Shown in pieces: positions 34,351 to 43,223 of a DNA stretch of 64,000 bases. The stretch is from Agathobacter rectalis ATCC 33656. Lineage in GTDB: Bacteria; Bacillota; Clostridia; Lachnospirales; Lachnospiraceae. A model generated the notes under the pieces. That model ran no database searches, was not told where the DNA came from, and was given only the letters and a program-made list of their open reading frames with translations. Location: contig NC_012781.1 of assembly GCF_000020605.1 (NCBI RefSeq), positions 2,915,501-2,979,500 of the forward strand, written 5' to 3'. The position numbers and the translations under genes were made by a program. Each line of letters starts with the position of its first letter. The first letter of the stretch is position 1.

Positions 34351-35499
34351 CTAATCTCTCACATCCGCATAATCCAGATCAAACCCTATCCACACCTTAG
34401 TTCCTTTTCCAATCTCTGACTCCATGCGGATTGTATGCCCCAGCTTATCTGCCATCTGCCTGCACAGATAAAGCCCAATTCCTGTAGCCTTCTTATCGGC
34501 ATGACCATTGTAGCCTGTGTAGCCCTTTTCAAAAACACGTGGCAGATCCTCGGCTTTGATTCCTATTCCGGTATCCTTTATTGTAATAAAAAACCGGTCT
34601 TTTTCCTCTGCAGTTTCTATTGTAACAACCCCATGCGGTGTATATTTTATGGCATTTGAAAGTATCTGTTCCAGCATAAATGCAAGCCATTTTCCGTCAG
34701 TATATATCTCCTGCCCGGTTCCTGAATAATTTATCCCAATATGCCTTCGTATCATAATTTTTGCATATTTTTTAATGGTATCACGTATGACACCATCCAC
34801 ACTGACTTTTTCAAGCACAAAATCATTTTCGGTGCTGCTCACACGCTGATACTGCAAAGCCATACTGACATATTCCTCTATGCGGAACAATTCGTCCTCA
34901 AATGAAGCCACATTATCTGACAGCTCTGTGAGTACAGCCTGTTGTTTCAAAGCAGCATTTAATCCTGCAGCACCGATATTCCCACCGGTCATATCGCCTA
35001 TATGGCACTGACTCTGTTCATCATCACATATAAGCTGCCCAAGCTCCTCCCGCTCTGCCTCAAGCAGTAGTTTCATAGCCGATATCGGGGTCTTTATCTG
35101 GTGCACCCACATAGAGTAATAATCTCTCATCTGTGATTGTCTGATTGCAGCACTGCTTTCTGACTCACTTCTTGCAATACTTTGATTTTCCAGCAGCCGA
35201 TGATAAAGCATCTCCACATCATCTGTTGCTTCCGGAAGCTGTGCCTGTTCCTCAACCGGACGCTTTAAAGCATTGCTTAGAGCTTTTACCTTGCTGCTAT
35301 ATCTGAAAAATCCAACCAAAACTGTTATCAGAAGAAGTATTGCATCAAGCACTGCCGCATACACCAGATCCTGTTTGCGCGCACCAATCAGGTACATGTA
35401 AAGCAAATGGATACAGGTCATTGTGACTATCATCAAAATCCATATATAGTTTTGTTTTATAAAATTTGTCAGATGCGGTTTGTTTTGTATTTTTGCCAT
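34351..35499 (-). CDS. BceS-type sensor histidine kinase
   Basis: A 382-residue kinase with two membrane helices very close together (about 18-38 and 48-66) and almost no extracellular loop, the intramembrane-sensing layout of BceS kinases. H133 lies in WVHQIKTPISAMKLL, the N-box in LEQILSNAIKYTP and G-boxes DTGIGIKAED and GIGLYLCRQMA. It is about 45 residues longer than usual because of a loop near 150-180. BceS kinases take their signal from a Bce transporter; the likely partner is 6.4 kb away at 25932-28731. Confidence 0.88.
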   Translation of the reverse strand: MAKIQNKPHLTNFIKQNYIWILMIVTMTCIHLLYMYLIGARKQDLVYAAVLDAILLLITVLVGFFRYSSKVKALSNALKRPVEEQAQLPEATDDVEMLYHRLLENQSIARSESESSAAIRQSQMRDYYSMWVHQIKTPISAMKLLLEAEREELGQLICDDEQSQCHIGDMTGGNIGAAGLNAALKQQAVLTELSDNVASFEDELFRIEEYVSMALQYQRVSSTENDFVLEKVSVDGVIRDTIKKYAKIMIRRHIGINYSGTGQEIYTDGKWLAFMLEQILSNAIKYTPHGVVTIETAEEKDRFFITIKDTGIGIKAEDLPRVFEKGYTGYNGHADKKATGIGLYLCRQMADKLGHTIRMESEIGKGTKVWIGFDLDYADVRD

Positions 35500-35505
35500 G
35501 ACCTC

Positions 35506-36177
35506 TCACCCCAGCCTGTACCCAAGCCCCTTTTTTGTGACAATAAAGCTCTCAAGCCCTATAGAATCCAGCTTTTTACGCAGCCTGTTGACATTCACCG
35601 AAAGTGTATTCTCGTCCACATACGCATCACTCTCCCACAGCTTTTCCATTAGAAGGCTGCGTGATACAATCCTTTCTTTATTGTCAAAAAGTGTCTGCAA
35701 TATTTTGAGCTCATTCTTTGTAAGCTCGAGCCTTTTGTCGTCATAGGTTATGGTGGCATCAGATATATTGAGCATGGCGCCATTATGCTCCAAAACACTG
35801 TTATTTGCGCCAAAATCATAGCAGCGCCTGATGATAGCCTGTATCTTTACGGTCAGCACATCGAGGTCAAACGGCTTTGCTATAAAGTCGTCTGCCCCCA
35901 TACTGACTGCCATCACTATATTCATATTATCAGCAGCGGATGACAGGAAAACCACAGGAACCTTTGATACCCTTCTGATTTCCGTACACCAGTGATACCC
36001 ATTGTAAAACGGCAGACCGATATCCATAAGCACAAGCTGCGGATCAAATGATGCAAATTCTGACATTACAGCATCAAATTTCTGCACCACATGCACATCA
36101 TAATCCCATTTTTCCAAATGTCTTCTGACAAGCTTTGCTATGGTCTCGTCATCCTCAACCAAAAATATTCTATACAT
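35506..36177 (-). CDS. BceR/OmpR-type response regulator
   Basis: A 223-residue regulator with receiver (D9/D10, phospho-acceptor D52 in LVLMDIGLP, lysine in FIAKPFD) and winged-helix output domain (ITYDDKRLELTKNELKILQT, then VDENTLSVNVNRLRKKL). It is encoded 6 bases before the kinase. Its ATG overlaps the TAA stop of the trigger-factor-like gene, giving a three-gene operon. Target is presumably the Bce transporter promoter. Confidence 0.9.
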   Translation of the reverse strand: MYRIFLVEDDETIAKLVRRHLEKWDYDVHVVQKFDAVMSEFASFDPQLVLMDIGLPFYNGYHWCTEIRRVSKVPVVFLSSAADNMNIVMAVSMGADDFIAKPFDLDVLTVKIQAIIRRCYDFGANNSVLEHNGAMLNISDATITYDDKRLELTKNELKILQTLFDNKERIVSRSLLMEKLWESDAYVDENTLSVNVNRLRKKLDSIGLESFIVTKKGLGYRLG

Positions 36178-37136
36178 TATTTTTCGCTTTCTTCCATGAT
36201 AATCTCAGCCGCATCGATGATGAGCTGTGATGCCTTCATACGAAGTAAATCCGGCTTGAGCTGTGCCTTTGGAATCACCTGCTTTACAACGTCAACAGGC
36301 TGACCATACTTCTGTGAAATAAGCTCATACTGCTCATCCATCTCCTCGTCAGATACAGTGATATTTTCCACTCTGATGATTTCATCGAGAACAGCCTCAA
36401 GCTTTACCTGCTTCTGTGCTACAGGCTTGAGTTCATCCTTTAAGCTATCCATAGTCTTGCCTGTCATCTGAAGATACTGCTCCATAGCCACACCCTGCTG
36501 TGCAAATGATGCTGCCATCTGCTGAAGCTGCATATTTACCGCTGTCTCTACTGCCTGTGGCGAAACAAGACATGAGCTGCTCTCAAGAATCTGGTCATAG
36601 AGCTTTTCTCTTGCCGCATCTGCCTTTCTTGCCTCTACCTGGTACTCAAGATACTCGTTGATATATTTCTTTAAATCCTCCACTGACTGTACCTCAGGGA
36701 AATTGAGAGATGCTGCAAACTCATCGTTCAGCTCTGCTTCCTTCTCATTGTAAATCTCGTGCAGCTTAACCTTGAAAACAACCGCTTTTCCTGCAAGCTC
36801 CGGCGCATGATACTGCTCAGGGAATGAGAGATTGATGTCTCTGTCCTCACCGATTTCCATGCCTACAAGCTGCTCCTCAAAGCCCGGAATAAAAGAGCCT
36901 GAACCGATTCCCAGAGGATATTTCTCAGCCTTTCCGCCCTCAAACGCAACTCCGTCCTTAAAGCCCTCGTAGTCTATTACTGCCGTGTCGCCCATTGCTA
37001 ACGGGCCTGTTTTCTGCTCTCTGACAGGATTTCCTGAAAGAAGTGTCGCTATCTGTGAATTAACATCCTCCTCTGTATATGCAATATAAGGGATGTTTGC
37101 CTTTAATCCTTTGTAATTTCCTAATACGATGTCCAT
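36177..37136 (-). CDS. trigger-factor-like peptidyl-prolyl isomerase lacking the ribosome-binding domain
   Basis: The 319-residue protein contains the FKBP-type domain (MGDTAVIDYEGFKDGVAFEG, PLGIGSGSFIPGFEEQLVGM, ISLSFPEQYHAPELAGK-like) and the C-terminal helical arms of trigger factor. The N-terminal domain with the ribosome signature GFRxGKxP is absent; the frame starts at the linker (MDIVLGNYKGLKANIP). It is thus about 110 residues shorter than Tig. A cytoplasmic chaperone or isomerase acting off the ribosome is likely. In some Lachnospiraceae such short forms occur beside two-component genes, as here. Confidence 0.85.
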   Translation of the reverse strand: MDIVLGNYKGLKANIPYIAYTEEDVNSQIATLLSGNPVREQKTGPLAMGDTAVIDYEGFKDGVAFEGGKAEKYPLGIGSGSFIPGFEEQLVGMEIGEDRDINLSFPEQYHAPELAGKAVVFKVKLHEIYNEKEAELNDEFAASLNFPEVQSVEDLKKYINEYLEYQVEARKADAAREKLYDQILESSSCLVSPQAVETAVNMQLQQMAASFAQQGVAMEQYLQMTGKTMDSLKDELKPVAQKQVKLEAVLDEIIRVENITVSDEEMDEQYELISQKYGQPVDVVKQVIPKAQLKPDLLRMKASQLIIDAAEIIMEESEK

Positions 37137-37288
37137 GATTATACCTTTCTTTTATGTGTATTTATATCTGCTTAACTAAGCTGTTATATGCAAATAGTAT
37201 ACACTAGTTACCAAATAAAGCCAATAAAAACTCATTGCATGCTTTAAAAAGGATTGTAAGGCTGTGATACGTGAAAATGGTTCTAATC

Positions 37289-37582
37289 TTACGCAATCAG
37301 GCTATTAATAGCCTTCAATTCATACAATGTAAATGGATCAATATCTATACAATCACTTTCATCCATTTTTCCGGAAATATCCCATGCAAGCGTTCCATTC
37401 ATTACCGTACATGCATTTTTAAAATTTTCAATATCTCTCAAAGGCTCAAAAATTGAAGATTTAAGATCCTGTGTTGTATCATAATCAACTATTTTACCAT
37501 CATCAAAGAAAACCTGTACATGATAATTATCTAAAGGTATTACCTGTACAACTGTAGGAAAATATTCATTCATATATTTCAC
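37289..37582 (-). CDS. DUF2442 family protein
   Basis: The 97-residue protein (VIPLDNYHVQVFFDDGKIVD, then YDTTQDLKSSIFEPL) matches the DUF2442 pattern, often encoded with DUF4160 as here, 6 bases downstream of it. The pair is found widely and has been suspected to be toxin-antitoxin-like; the activity is not established. The frame ends KAINSLIA. Confidence 0.8.
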   Translation of the reverse strand: MKYMNEYFPTVVQVIPLDNYHVQVFFDDGKIVDYDTTQDLKSSIFEPLRDIENFKNACTVMNGTLAWDISGKMDESDCIDIDPFTLYELKAINSLIA

Positions 37583-37588
37583 CTCTCA

Positions 37589-37849
37589 TTATATAAGTGG
37601 ATTAATTTTGTTCAATGGTTTCATGTCCTTGGCCAATTCCCAATTCTGCATTAATTCATCCTGATGAATCGTACACCAGGCCAATATCAATCGTAATTGT
37701 TTATTCGGCAAAGAGCCTCTTATTACTTGTATATTATTAATATCTACTAATGCTTTATGTCCATTATATTCAGCATGAAAATGTGGTGGCATATGGTCAT
37801 TATAATACATAGTGACTCTAATCCCATAAAATAATGATATCTCAGGCAT
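37589..37849 (-). CDS. DUF4160 family protein
   Basis: The 86 residues include FYGIRVTMYYNDHMPPHFHA, the hallmark (D-H-x-P-P-H-F-H) of DUF4160, followed by EYNGHKALVDINNIQVIRGS. Histidines of the motif could bind a metal. It precedes DUF2442 on the same strand. The pair may be a stress or toxin-antitoxin module; inference from recurrent pairing only. Confidence 0.85.
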   Translation of the reverse strand: MPEISLFYGIRVTMYYNDHMPPHFHAEYNGHKALVDINNIQVIRGSLPNKQLRLILAWCTIHQDELMQNWELAKDMKPLNKINPLI

Positions 37850-37873
37850 ATTTTACCCTCTTTCTATAGAAAC

Positions 37874-37909
37874 AAATCCGCAATACTATATCAATAGTAT
37901 AGCGGATTT
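37874..37909. terminator. hairpin between DUF4160 and the membrane protein gene
   Basis: AAATCCGCAATACTAT pairs with ATAGTATAGCGGATTT (one side mismatch in the middle) around ATCA. It may end transcription of the ABC operon from upstream. Confidence 0.75.
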
Positions 37910-37952
37910 ACATCTAAAACACAAATTAGAAATTATCTTTTTATTTGCAGGC

Positions 37953-38465
37953 TTAATTTTTTACTGCCTTAAAGCACAGCCATCTATGCTCAGCTTCCTT
38001 AAAAATCAAAAAACCAATTCCCACCATAACCGGTGTATACAGTCCCAAATCAAGCCAGCTTTTTACATGCCATCCATAATATGCCCCTCTCATAAGAATT
38101 GCTGAAAGCTGTCCAAGTATGACCGGTATCATAATATTTTTTCCAACTACTATAAGCTTTGCTTTTCTCAACTTTTTAAGATCAACCGGCAAATATATAT
38201 ATTTCTCAAATATATTAACTTTTCTACCATTTTCCCATATATATGTAATGTATCTGAACTGTGCATAATACAATCCAAATGTAAAAAACACCACCATATT
38301 ATAATAATAAAGATCAAATTCAGTATTCATTACACCACAAAATGCACCTGCGATTACCACAAACCCCATACCCATATTCATGAGGATATACGTTCCGCAG
38401 GTCTCAACCATCATGCGCTTTTTCCAATTGTCATGCTCCGTTTTAATCAGGGTACTCATATCCAT
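37953..38465 (-). CDS. membrane protein, likely second ABC permease of the Ytr-like operon
   Basis: A 170-residue protein with four to five hydrophobic segments (about 26-45, 52-72, 105-125, 138-156). It has no definite family but its position, last in an operon of two ATPases, one permease and a GntR regulator, suggests an ABC-2 permease partner for the ATPase at 38563. The start MDMSTLIKTEHDNWKK is preceded by GGAGATG. Confidence 0.6.
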   Translation of the reverse strand: MDMSTLIKTEHDNWKKRMMVETCGTYILMNMGMGFVVIAGAFCGVMNTEFDLYYYNMVVFFTFGLYYAQFRYITYIWENGRKVNIFEKYIYLPVDLKKLRKAKLIVVGKNIMIPVILGQLSAILMRGAYYGWHVKSWLDLGLYTPVMVGIGFLIFKEAEHRWLCFKAVKN

Positions 38466-38562
38466 TTCACATCTCCATCTGTTTTCTATTGCGTGTTGTA
38501 CACCTAATGCAAGCTATAAAATTATACCATTCACCCCCGGTATTACCGGCAGCAATTATAAG

Positions 38563-39213
38563 CTACTCAAGTATCTCACGCATTGAATATTCTCCGTTCT
38601 TTATATCTATAACATAGTCTGCCACCCTCGACAAATCCTCGTCCAGATGCGTGGCAAGAAGTATTGTCATCTCATACTCTGCCACAAATTCCTGCAGTAA
38701 TTTTAAGAAATCATCCCTGAACACCGGGTCGAGATTGGCAGTCGGCTCATCCATCAGAAGCACTTTGGGTCTGTATGCTGCCGCAAATGCAAACTGATAC
38801 TTTATCATTTCTCCTGTAGAAAACGAGCACAATCTGCGTCTTGGAGAAAGCTCCAAATGTGCAAGCATCCTGTGATACTCCTCACTATCCCAATTCTTAT
38901 AAAATGGACTGTATATTTTTTCGTTTCCATTGGCATCCTGCGACAGGTAAAATATCCTGTCCTGCGACACTATTCCTACAAGCTCTTTTACCTTGGTCTT
39001 ATTTTTTACAACATCAAGACCGTCTATGTATATTTTTCCCTTCATTTTGTCATACATTCCAAGCATCATATGAAGCAGTGTGGTCTTTCCCGCACCGTTT
39101 TCTCCCTGTACACCTACAATGTAGCCCTTTGGTATTTCTAAATTTGCGGGCTTAATCATAAATTTTTTTAATTTTAAAGCGGCATTTTCTATTTTTATAA
39201 TTGTCTCATCCAT
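38563..39213 (-). CDS. ABC transporter ATP-binding protein
   Basis: A 216-residue ATPase with Walker A GENGAGKTT (about 36-44), a divergent signature FSTGEMIKYQFAFAA and Walker B VLLMDEPTANLD, and LLATHLDED. It belongs to the YtrB/E-like group. Its start overlaps the stop of the GntR gene by one base. It probably pairs with the membrane protein encoded downstream. Confidence 0.88.
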   Translation of the reverse strand: MDETIIKIENAALKLKKFMIKPANLEIPKGYIVGVQGENGAGKTTLLHMMLGMYDKMKGKIYIDGLDVVKNKTKVKELVGIVSQDRIFYLSQDANGNEKIYSPFYKNWDSEEYHRMLAHLELSPRRRLCSFSTGEMIKYQFAFAAAYRPKVLLMDEPTANLDPVFRDDFLKLLQEFVAEYEMTILLATHLDEDLSRVADYVIDIKNGEYSMREILE

Positions 39214-39584
39214 TATTTTTCTCCCAATACACGAACCATATCTATTATATCCTTCAAGGTCATTCCGGCATTCTCACAATCTGCAAGCAGTTCTGACATC
39301 CTGTTCTCAAGATTCATCATCTGTTTTTCACGCAAAAGATCATTTTTCTGCTCGCACACGTAAAATCCACGCCCCGGCACCGACTCTATTACACCTTCCT
39401 TTTCCAGCTCCTCATAAGCACGCTTTGTTGTAATCACACTGACTGCCAGCTCCTTTGCCAGCACTCTGATTGACGGCATGCCATCGCCTGCCTTAAGCTC
39501 ACCGCTTACCACTGCATCGCGTATCTGATTTATAATCTGCTCATATATCGGCATACTAACTGTTGTTGAAATGACTATTTTCAT
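39213..39584 (-). CDS. YtrA-type GntR regulator
   Basis: From ATG 39584 (GAGGTG 3-8 bases upstream) the protein has 123 residues: a GntR winged helix (PIYEQIINQIRDAVVSGELK, AKELAVSVITTKRAYEELE) followed only by a short helical dimerisation tail. This is the YtrA subfamily, which represses its own ABC operon. The perfect 22-bp inverted repeat at 41156-41203 before the first gene is the probable operator. Ytr-type operons are induced by cell-wall-active peptides in Bacillus. Confidence 0.88.
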   Translation of the reverse strand: MKIVISTTVSMPIYEQIINQIRDAVVSGELKAGDGMPSIRVLAKELAVSVITTKRAYEELEKEGVIESVPGRGFYVCEQKNDLLREKQMMNLENRMSELLADCENAGMTLKDIIDMVRVLGEK

Positions 39585-39592
39585 ACACACCT

Positions 39593-40270
39593 CTATGCAA
39601 TTTTTTTGTCTTTTTTTGATTCCGCAAACTCGTAATCTGCCATACAGCGAACAATATCGTCATAATATTTTTTCCTGCAGGATACAATCATCGATATAAA
39701 AAACACACCTATCACTAAAGAAATTAATATCTGAACCAAATCCAGCGAGCTGTCATTCTGGTCATAGCTTGCGGCAACAACCACCGCAGACATAAACATG
39801 ATTACATCAAATATCGTTAATCTGCCCGGATTCACGCTGCCCAGATAATTGTCAAATGAAGTACAATACAAAATACCTGCCATTACAAGCATCTCACACA
39901 TATAATAGACTATTCCTGATACTGTCAGAGTCTTATCAGGCCTGATTATTGCTGTGATTAATATAGGTAAAAGCAGCACTATATACGACACACGGAATCT
40001 GTATTTGAACATTTTTTGTATATAATGCTGTCTTTGTTCTCTTGAATACGGAGCCAGATACATATACTGTGGCAATTCGAATGCGCTTCTATTATGATTG
40101 CTGAAAATGGAAAAAATGCTGATCATCAAATTGTATATATACATTACCTGATTCAGGCCTCCAAATGAGCCTTCTGTAATTCCAAGCCAGAATAATGGTA
40201 TCATAACTATGGTCAAAACAAGCTCCCGCCTGCTGCTATCCAAAATATTTTTCCACAATATTTTCGGCAT
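39593..40270 (-). CDS. ABC transporter permease of the Ytr-like operon
   Basis: A 225-residue protein with six membrane segments (about 15-32, 38-55, 87-106, 111-135, 145-165, 174-195) and a basic tail. It starts inside the end of the upstream ATPase gene (35-base overlap) behind a strong GGGGGAAAGG site, which shows tight coupling. It would form the channel driven by the ATPase at 40236-41123. Confidence 0.75.
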   Translation of the reverse strand: MPKILWKNILDSSRRELVLTIVMIPLFWLGITEGSFGGLNQVMYIYNLMISIFSIFSNHNRSAFELPQYMYLAPYSREQRQHYIQKMFKYRFRVSYIVLLLPILITAIIRPDKTLTVSGIVYYMCEMLVMAGILYCTSFDNYLGSVNPGRLTIFDVIMFMSAVVVAASYDQNDSSLDLVQILISLVIGVFFISMIVSCRKKYYDDIVRCMADYEFAESKKDKKIA

Positions 40271-41123
40271 TTTCCTTTCCCCCTTTCACCAGATAATGTA
40301 TCAGCTCCCTGATATCCGGAGTATGCTCTTGAAGCTCTCTGTCTACCAGAATACATTTATCCCTTATAACCATGGCAGTGGAGCTGTATGTGCCTTCTTC
40401 CATGTAAACCACTGCTTCCCTGGGTATCAGCTTACATTTATATACAGGTCCTGTAACTATCCGAAAATGCTCACACGCAGCATCCTTAGGCTTAAAAAAC
40501 AACAGCCTCCCTGCCTGCATATATGCAATATAGTCTGCTATTCTGTCCAGATCCTCCGTAATATGAGAAGAAATGATAATGCTTTTTTCACCATCCGACA
40601 CAAGCTCTGTACACAGCCTTAAAAAATCCTCCCTGAAGTGCTTGTCAAGCCCTGCAGTAGGCTCATCGAACAAAAAAAGCTTTGCTCCATACGACAGTGC
40701 AAATGCAAGCTGCGCTTTGATTTTCATACCTTTGGACAGTTTTTTGTATTTCTGCTTTCTATCAAGGTTAAATCTTTCAAGATATCCCAGATACTTTTCC
40801 ATATCAAACCTCACATACATCTGCCCATAGTATTTTCCGAGCTTTTCGAGATTTATATTCTCATCAAAAAATCCCTCATCACCTACTACCGCTATTACTT
40901 CCCTGGCGGCTGCCTCATCGCTGTTTAAATTGTGTCCATCTATCACTATGTCTCCTGTTGACCTATACAATCCCATCAGGCAGCGTAAAAGAGTTGTCTT
41001 GCCTGCTCCGTTTTCTCCTACAAGGCCGCATATATAACCCTTTGGCAAATGAAACGATATGTTTTCCAGATGAAACCTGTCCTCCCCGGACATTTCCTTA
41101 TCCAATTCACGAACCCTTAGCAT
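40236..41123 (-). CDS. ABC transporter ATP-binding protein, first gene of the Ytr-like operon
   Basis: The true start is ATG 41123 with AAAGGAGAGAG in front (295 residues); the frame is open for 40 further codons through the operator, which is not coding. Walker A GENGAGKTT, signature LSKGMKIKAQLA and Walker B LFLFDEPTAGLD are clear. The last 90 residues form an accessory domain (AMVIRDKCILVDRELQEHT) as in YtrB-like ATPases. It is followed by its permease in overlap. Confidence 0.88.
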   Translation of the reverse strand: MLRVRELDKEMSGEDRFHLENISFHLPKGYICGLVGENGAGKTTLLRCLMGLYRSTGDIVIDGHNLNSDEAAAREVIAVVGDEGFFDENINLEKLGKYYGQMYVRFDMEKYLGYLERFNLDRKQKYKKLSKGMKIKAQLAFALSYGAKLFLFDEPTAGLDKHFREDFLRLCTELVSDGEKSIIISSHITEDLDRIADYIAYMQAGRLLFFKPKDAACEHFRIVTGPVYKCKLIPREAVVYMEEGTYSSTAMVIRDKCILVDRELQEHTPDIRELIHYLVKGGKENAENIVEKYFG

Positions 41124-41155
41124 AACTCTCTCCTTTGCTTTCCCACAATTAAAAT

Positions 41156-41203
41156 AGGTGTGCATATACTGTATATACAAATATATACAGTATATGCACA
41201 CCT
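41156..41203. promoter_or_regulatory. perfect 22-bp inverted repeat, YtrA operator
   Basis: Arms of 22 bases beginning AGGTGTGCATATACTGTATA (41156-41177) and its exact complement (41182-41203) enclose CAAA. It lies 33 bases before the start of the first ATPase gene. YtrA-type GntR proteins bind such extended dyads. Confidence 0.82.
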
Positions 41204-41245
41204 TTGTCAAGATATATTCTAAATATTTATGTACTACGACCAATA

Positions 41246-42616
41246 TTACAACTCAATCAAGAAAAGAAATGCCAGTCCATAATAGGTCACAACCGCCACC
41301 AGATCATTCACCGTCGTGATAAGCGGGCCTGACGCAACCGCCGGGTCAATCTTTATCTTGTGGAAAAACATCGGAATCACAGTGCCCACAAGGCTTGAAA
41401 TTGCCATTGCCACAAGCAGTGAAACTCCTACACAGCCTGATACCGCAAATGCTCCAAACCATGTGTAGCCCTTGAACAGATGCACATATATTCCCAGAAA
41501 TACAAGTGCCATTATTCCAAGCAAGCCACCATTTACAAGGCCTATTCTTACCTCTTTTACTACAAGCAAAAGCTTCTGCTTACCGCTTAGATTCTCATCC
41601 ATGAGCACTCTGATTGTGACAGCCAGTGACTGTGTTCCTACGTTTCCTGCCATGTCAAGTACCAGCGACTGGAAGCAGATGACTATCGGCAAAGCCGCTA
41701 CCACATTCTCAAATATTCCGACTACGGAAGACACTATCATTCCCAAAAAAAGCAGGATGATAAGCCATGGCATTCTCTTTTTCATGCTCTGCAGTGTGGT
41801 CTCCTTCAGATCCTCCTCTGCGGTCAGTCCGGCGAGCTTTGCATAGTCCTCACCCATCTCATTGTCTACCATCTCTACAATATCATCAGATGTGATGACA
41901 CCGAGGATATGCTTATCCTTTGAGAGCACCGGAATTGAATCCTCAGCGTAGTCCTTGATTGTGTCGATACAATCATCGATTTTCTCATGGTCTAGTACAT
42001 ATGGATATGAATGGGCTATAATGCTTTCCAGATTCATGCCCTCCCTGGCTGTGATTAAATCCTTTAAATCGATAGCTCCCGCAAAGCATTCATCTGAATC
42101 AACCACATATATAGTCATGATATTGTCGTTTTCGCCCGCCTGCCTCACGAGCTGGCTCATAGCCTGCTTCACTGTCAGGCCACCCGGAATACAGATGTAG
42201 TTGGTTGTCATATAGCTGCCTATTTCATCATCGTCATATGACAGAAGCATCCTGACATCCTTTTCCGCTTCCTCATCCAGATGCTCTACAATCTCCTTCT
42301 TGTCCTCATCCTCCAGATTTTCAAGCAAATCGACAGCATCATCCGAATCCATCAGCGATACTACCCTGGCAGCCTGCTCCACAGACAGCTCATCAAAATA
42401 GGCCTGCGGCTCATCAAGATATGCAAAAATCTCCGCTGTCCGCTGTGTTCCAAGGAGCCTGTAAAGACGTTTGCGCTCCTTCTCGTTCATTCCTGCAAGC
42501 ATATCAGCAATATCATTCTCATGATAGTCTGACAAAACCTCCAGAATTTCCTTATCCGTTTTGTGGCTTCTCAATAGAACAAGAAGCTCTTCGTATTTCT
42601 TTGTATTCATCTCCAT
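41246..42616 (-). CDS. mgtE: magnesium transporter MgtE
   Basis: A 456-residue magnesium channel with the N-domain of acidic helical repeats (about 1-130), two CBS domains (about 135-255; SYPYVLDHEKIDDCIDTIKD and SIPVLSKDKHILGVITSDDI), a plug helix and five membrane helices (about 280-456) with the pore motif MAGNVGTQSLAV. Cytoplasmic domains close the channel when magnesium is plentiful. AAAGGAGAG precedes the ATG. Single gene. Confidence 0.95.
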   Translation of the reverse strand: MEMNTKKYEELLVLLRSHKTDKEILEVLSDYHENDIADMLAGMNEKERKRLYRLLGTQRTAEIFAYLDEPQAYFDELSVEQAARVVSLMDSDDAVDLLENLEDEDKKEIVEHLDEEAEKDVRMLLSYDDDEIGSYMTTNYICIPGGLTVKQAMSQLVRQAGENDNIMTIYVVDSDECFAGAIDLKDLITAREGMNLESIIAHSYPYVLDHEKIDDCIDTIKDYAEDSIPVLSKDKHILGVITSDDIVEMVDNEMGEDYAKLAGLTAEEDLKETTLQSMKKRMPWLIILLFLGMIVSSVVGIFENVVAALPIVICFQSLVLDMAGNVGTQSLAVTIRVLMDENLSGKQKLLLVVKEVRIGLVNGGLLGIMALVFLGIYVHLFKGYTWFGAFAVSGCVGVSLLVAMAISSLVGTVIPMFFHKIKIDPAVASGPLITTVNDLVAVVTYYGLAFLFLIEL

Positions 42617-42674
42617 TTCTCTCCTTTCTCATTTCCGATAGCATTCTCCACATAAAATAAACATATGTGGTTCT

Positions 42675-42694
42675 CCAAAATCCCGGGATTTTGG
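42675..42694. repeat. perfect 20-bp palindrome upstream of mgtE
   Basis: CCAAAATCCCGGGATTTTGG is its own reverse complement, 59-78 bases upstream of the mgtE start. It may be an mRNA hairpin or an operator. I could not fit it to an M-box riboswitch. Confidence 0.5.
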
Positions 42695-42850
42695 AACATA
42701 AAAATTACTCCATGATAGAAAGGACGAAACCCGTGCACTCAATAAATTTGCGCACGAAAAAAGCACCTAACGGTGCTCTGATATATAAACAAGTATGCAT
42801 TTGTGCACAGCAAAATACAGCACGGCGTAAGCCGATATTCCTTAATATGC

Positions 42851-42988
42851 CTACACTGTACCTCTAAAAACTGTCCGGTGATGAATCCTTCCACGGACAG
42901 AATCCACTATGCCTGCCAATACAATACTCACTTGTATATCAGCACCGATGTTGTTCTTACTTCGCCCAAGACCATCACTACTGTCCAT
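42851..42988 (-). CDS. small hypothetical protein
   Basis: A 45-residue frame starts at ATG 42988 with GGAGG 8 bases upstream, beginning MDSSDGLGRSKNNIGADIQV. A longer frame continues upstream to a TTG at 43138 without a ribosome site. No family is recognised; it could be the remnant of a larger gene. The stretch 42695-42850 holds a small hairpin AGCACCTAACGGTGCT at about 42761 and no gene. Confidence 0.35.
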   Translation of the reverse strand: MDSSDGLGRSKNNIGADIQVSIVLAGIVDSVRGRIHHRTVFRGTV

Positions 42989-43223
42989 GAAATTCACCTC
43001 CATACTTAGATTCTTAATTTCTACAATTAAAGTATTAAATTCGGTATACATCACCGGCCTGCAGATATCTGTCACGTCCGTAAATCCTACCAAACTCTTA
43101 ACCGTAGAAATTGTATCATCAATATACACAATTTTCAACCCATTAATTATATCTTAAGACACACCATACCTACATTTTACAAGCACGAAGCGTAACACAC
43201 GCGACAATTTTACCACAACGTAA

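Noticed and set aside
40236-41243. 335-residue form of the first Ytr-operon ATPase
   Set aside because: The extra 40 N-terminal codons run through the 22-bp inverted repeat; ATG 41123 has the ribosome site and matches the family start.
42617-42850. M-box magnesium riboswitch before mgtE
   Set aside because: I see a perfect 20-bp palindrome and a small hairpin but not the three-helix M-box core or its conserved loops.
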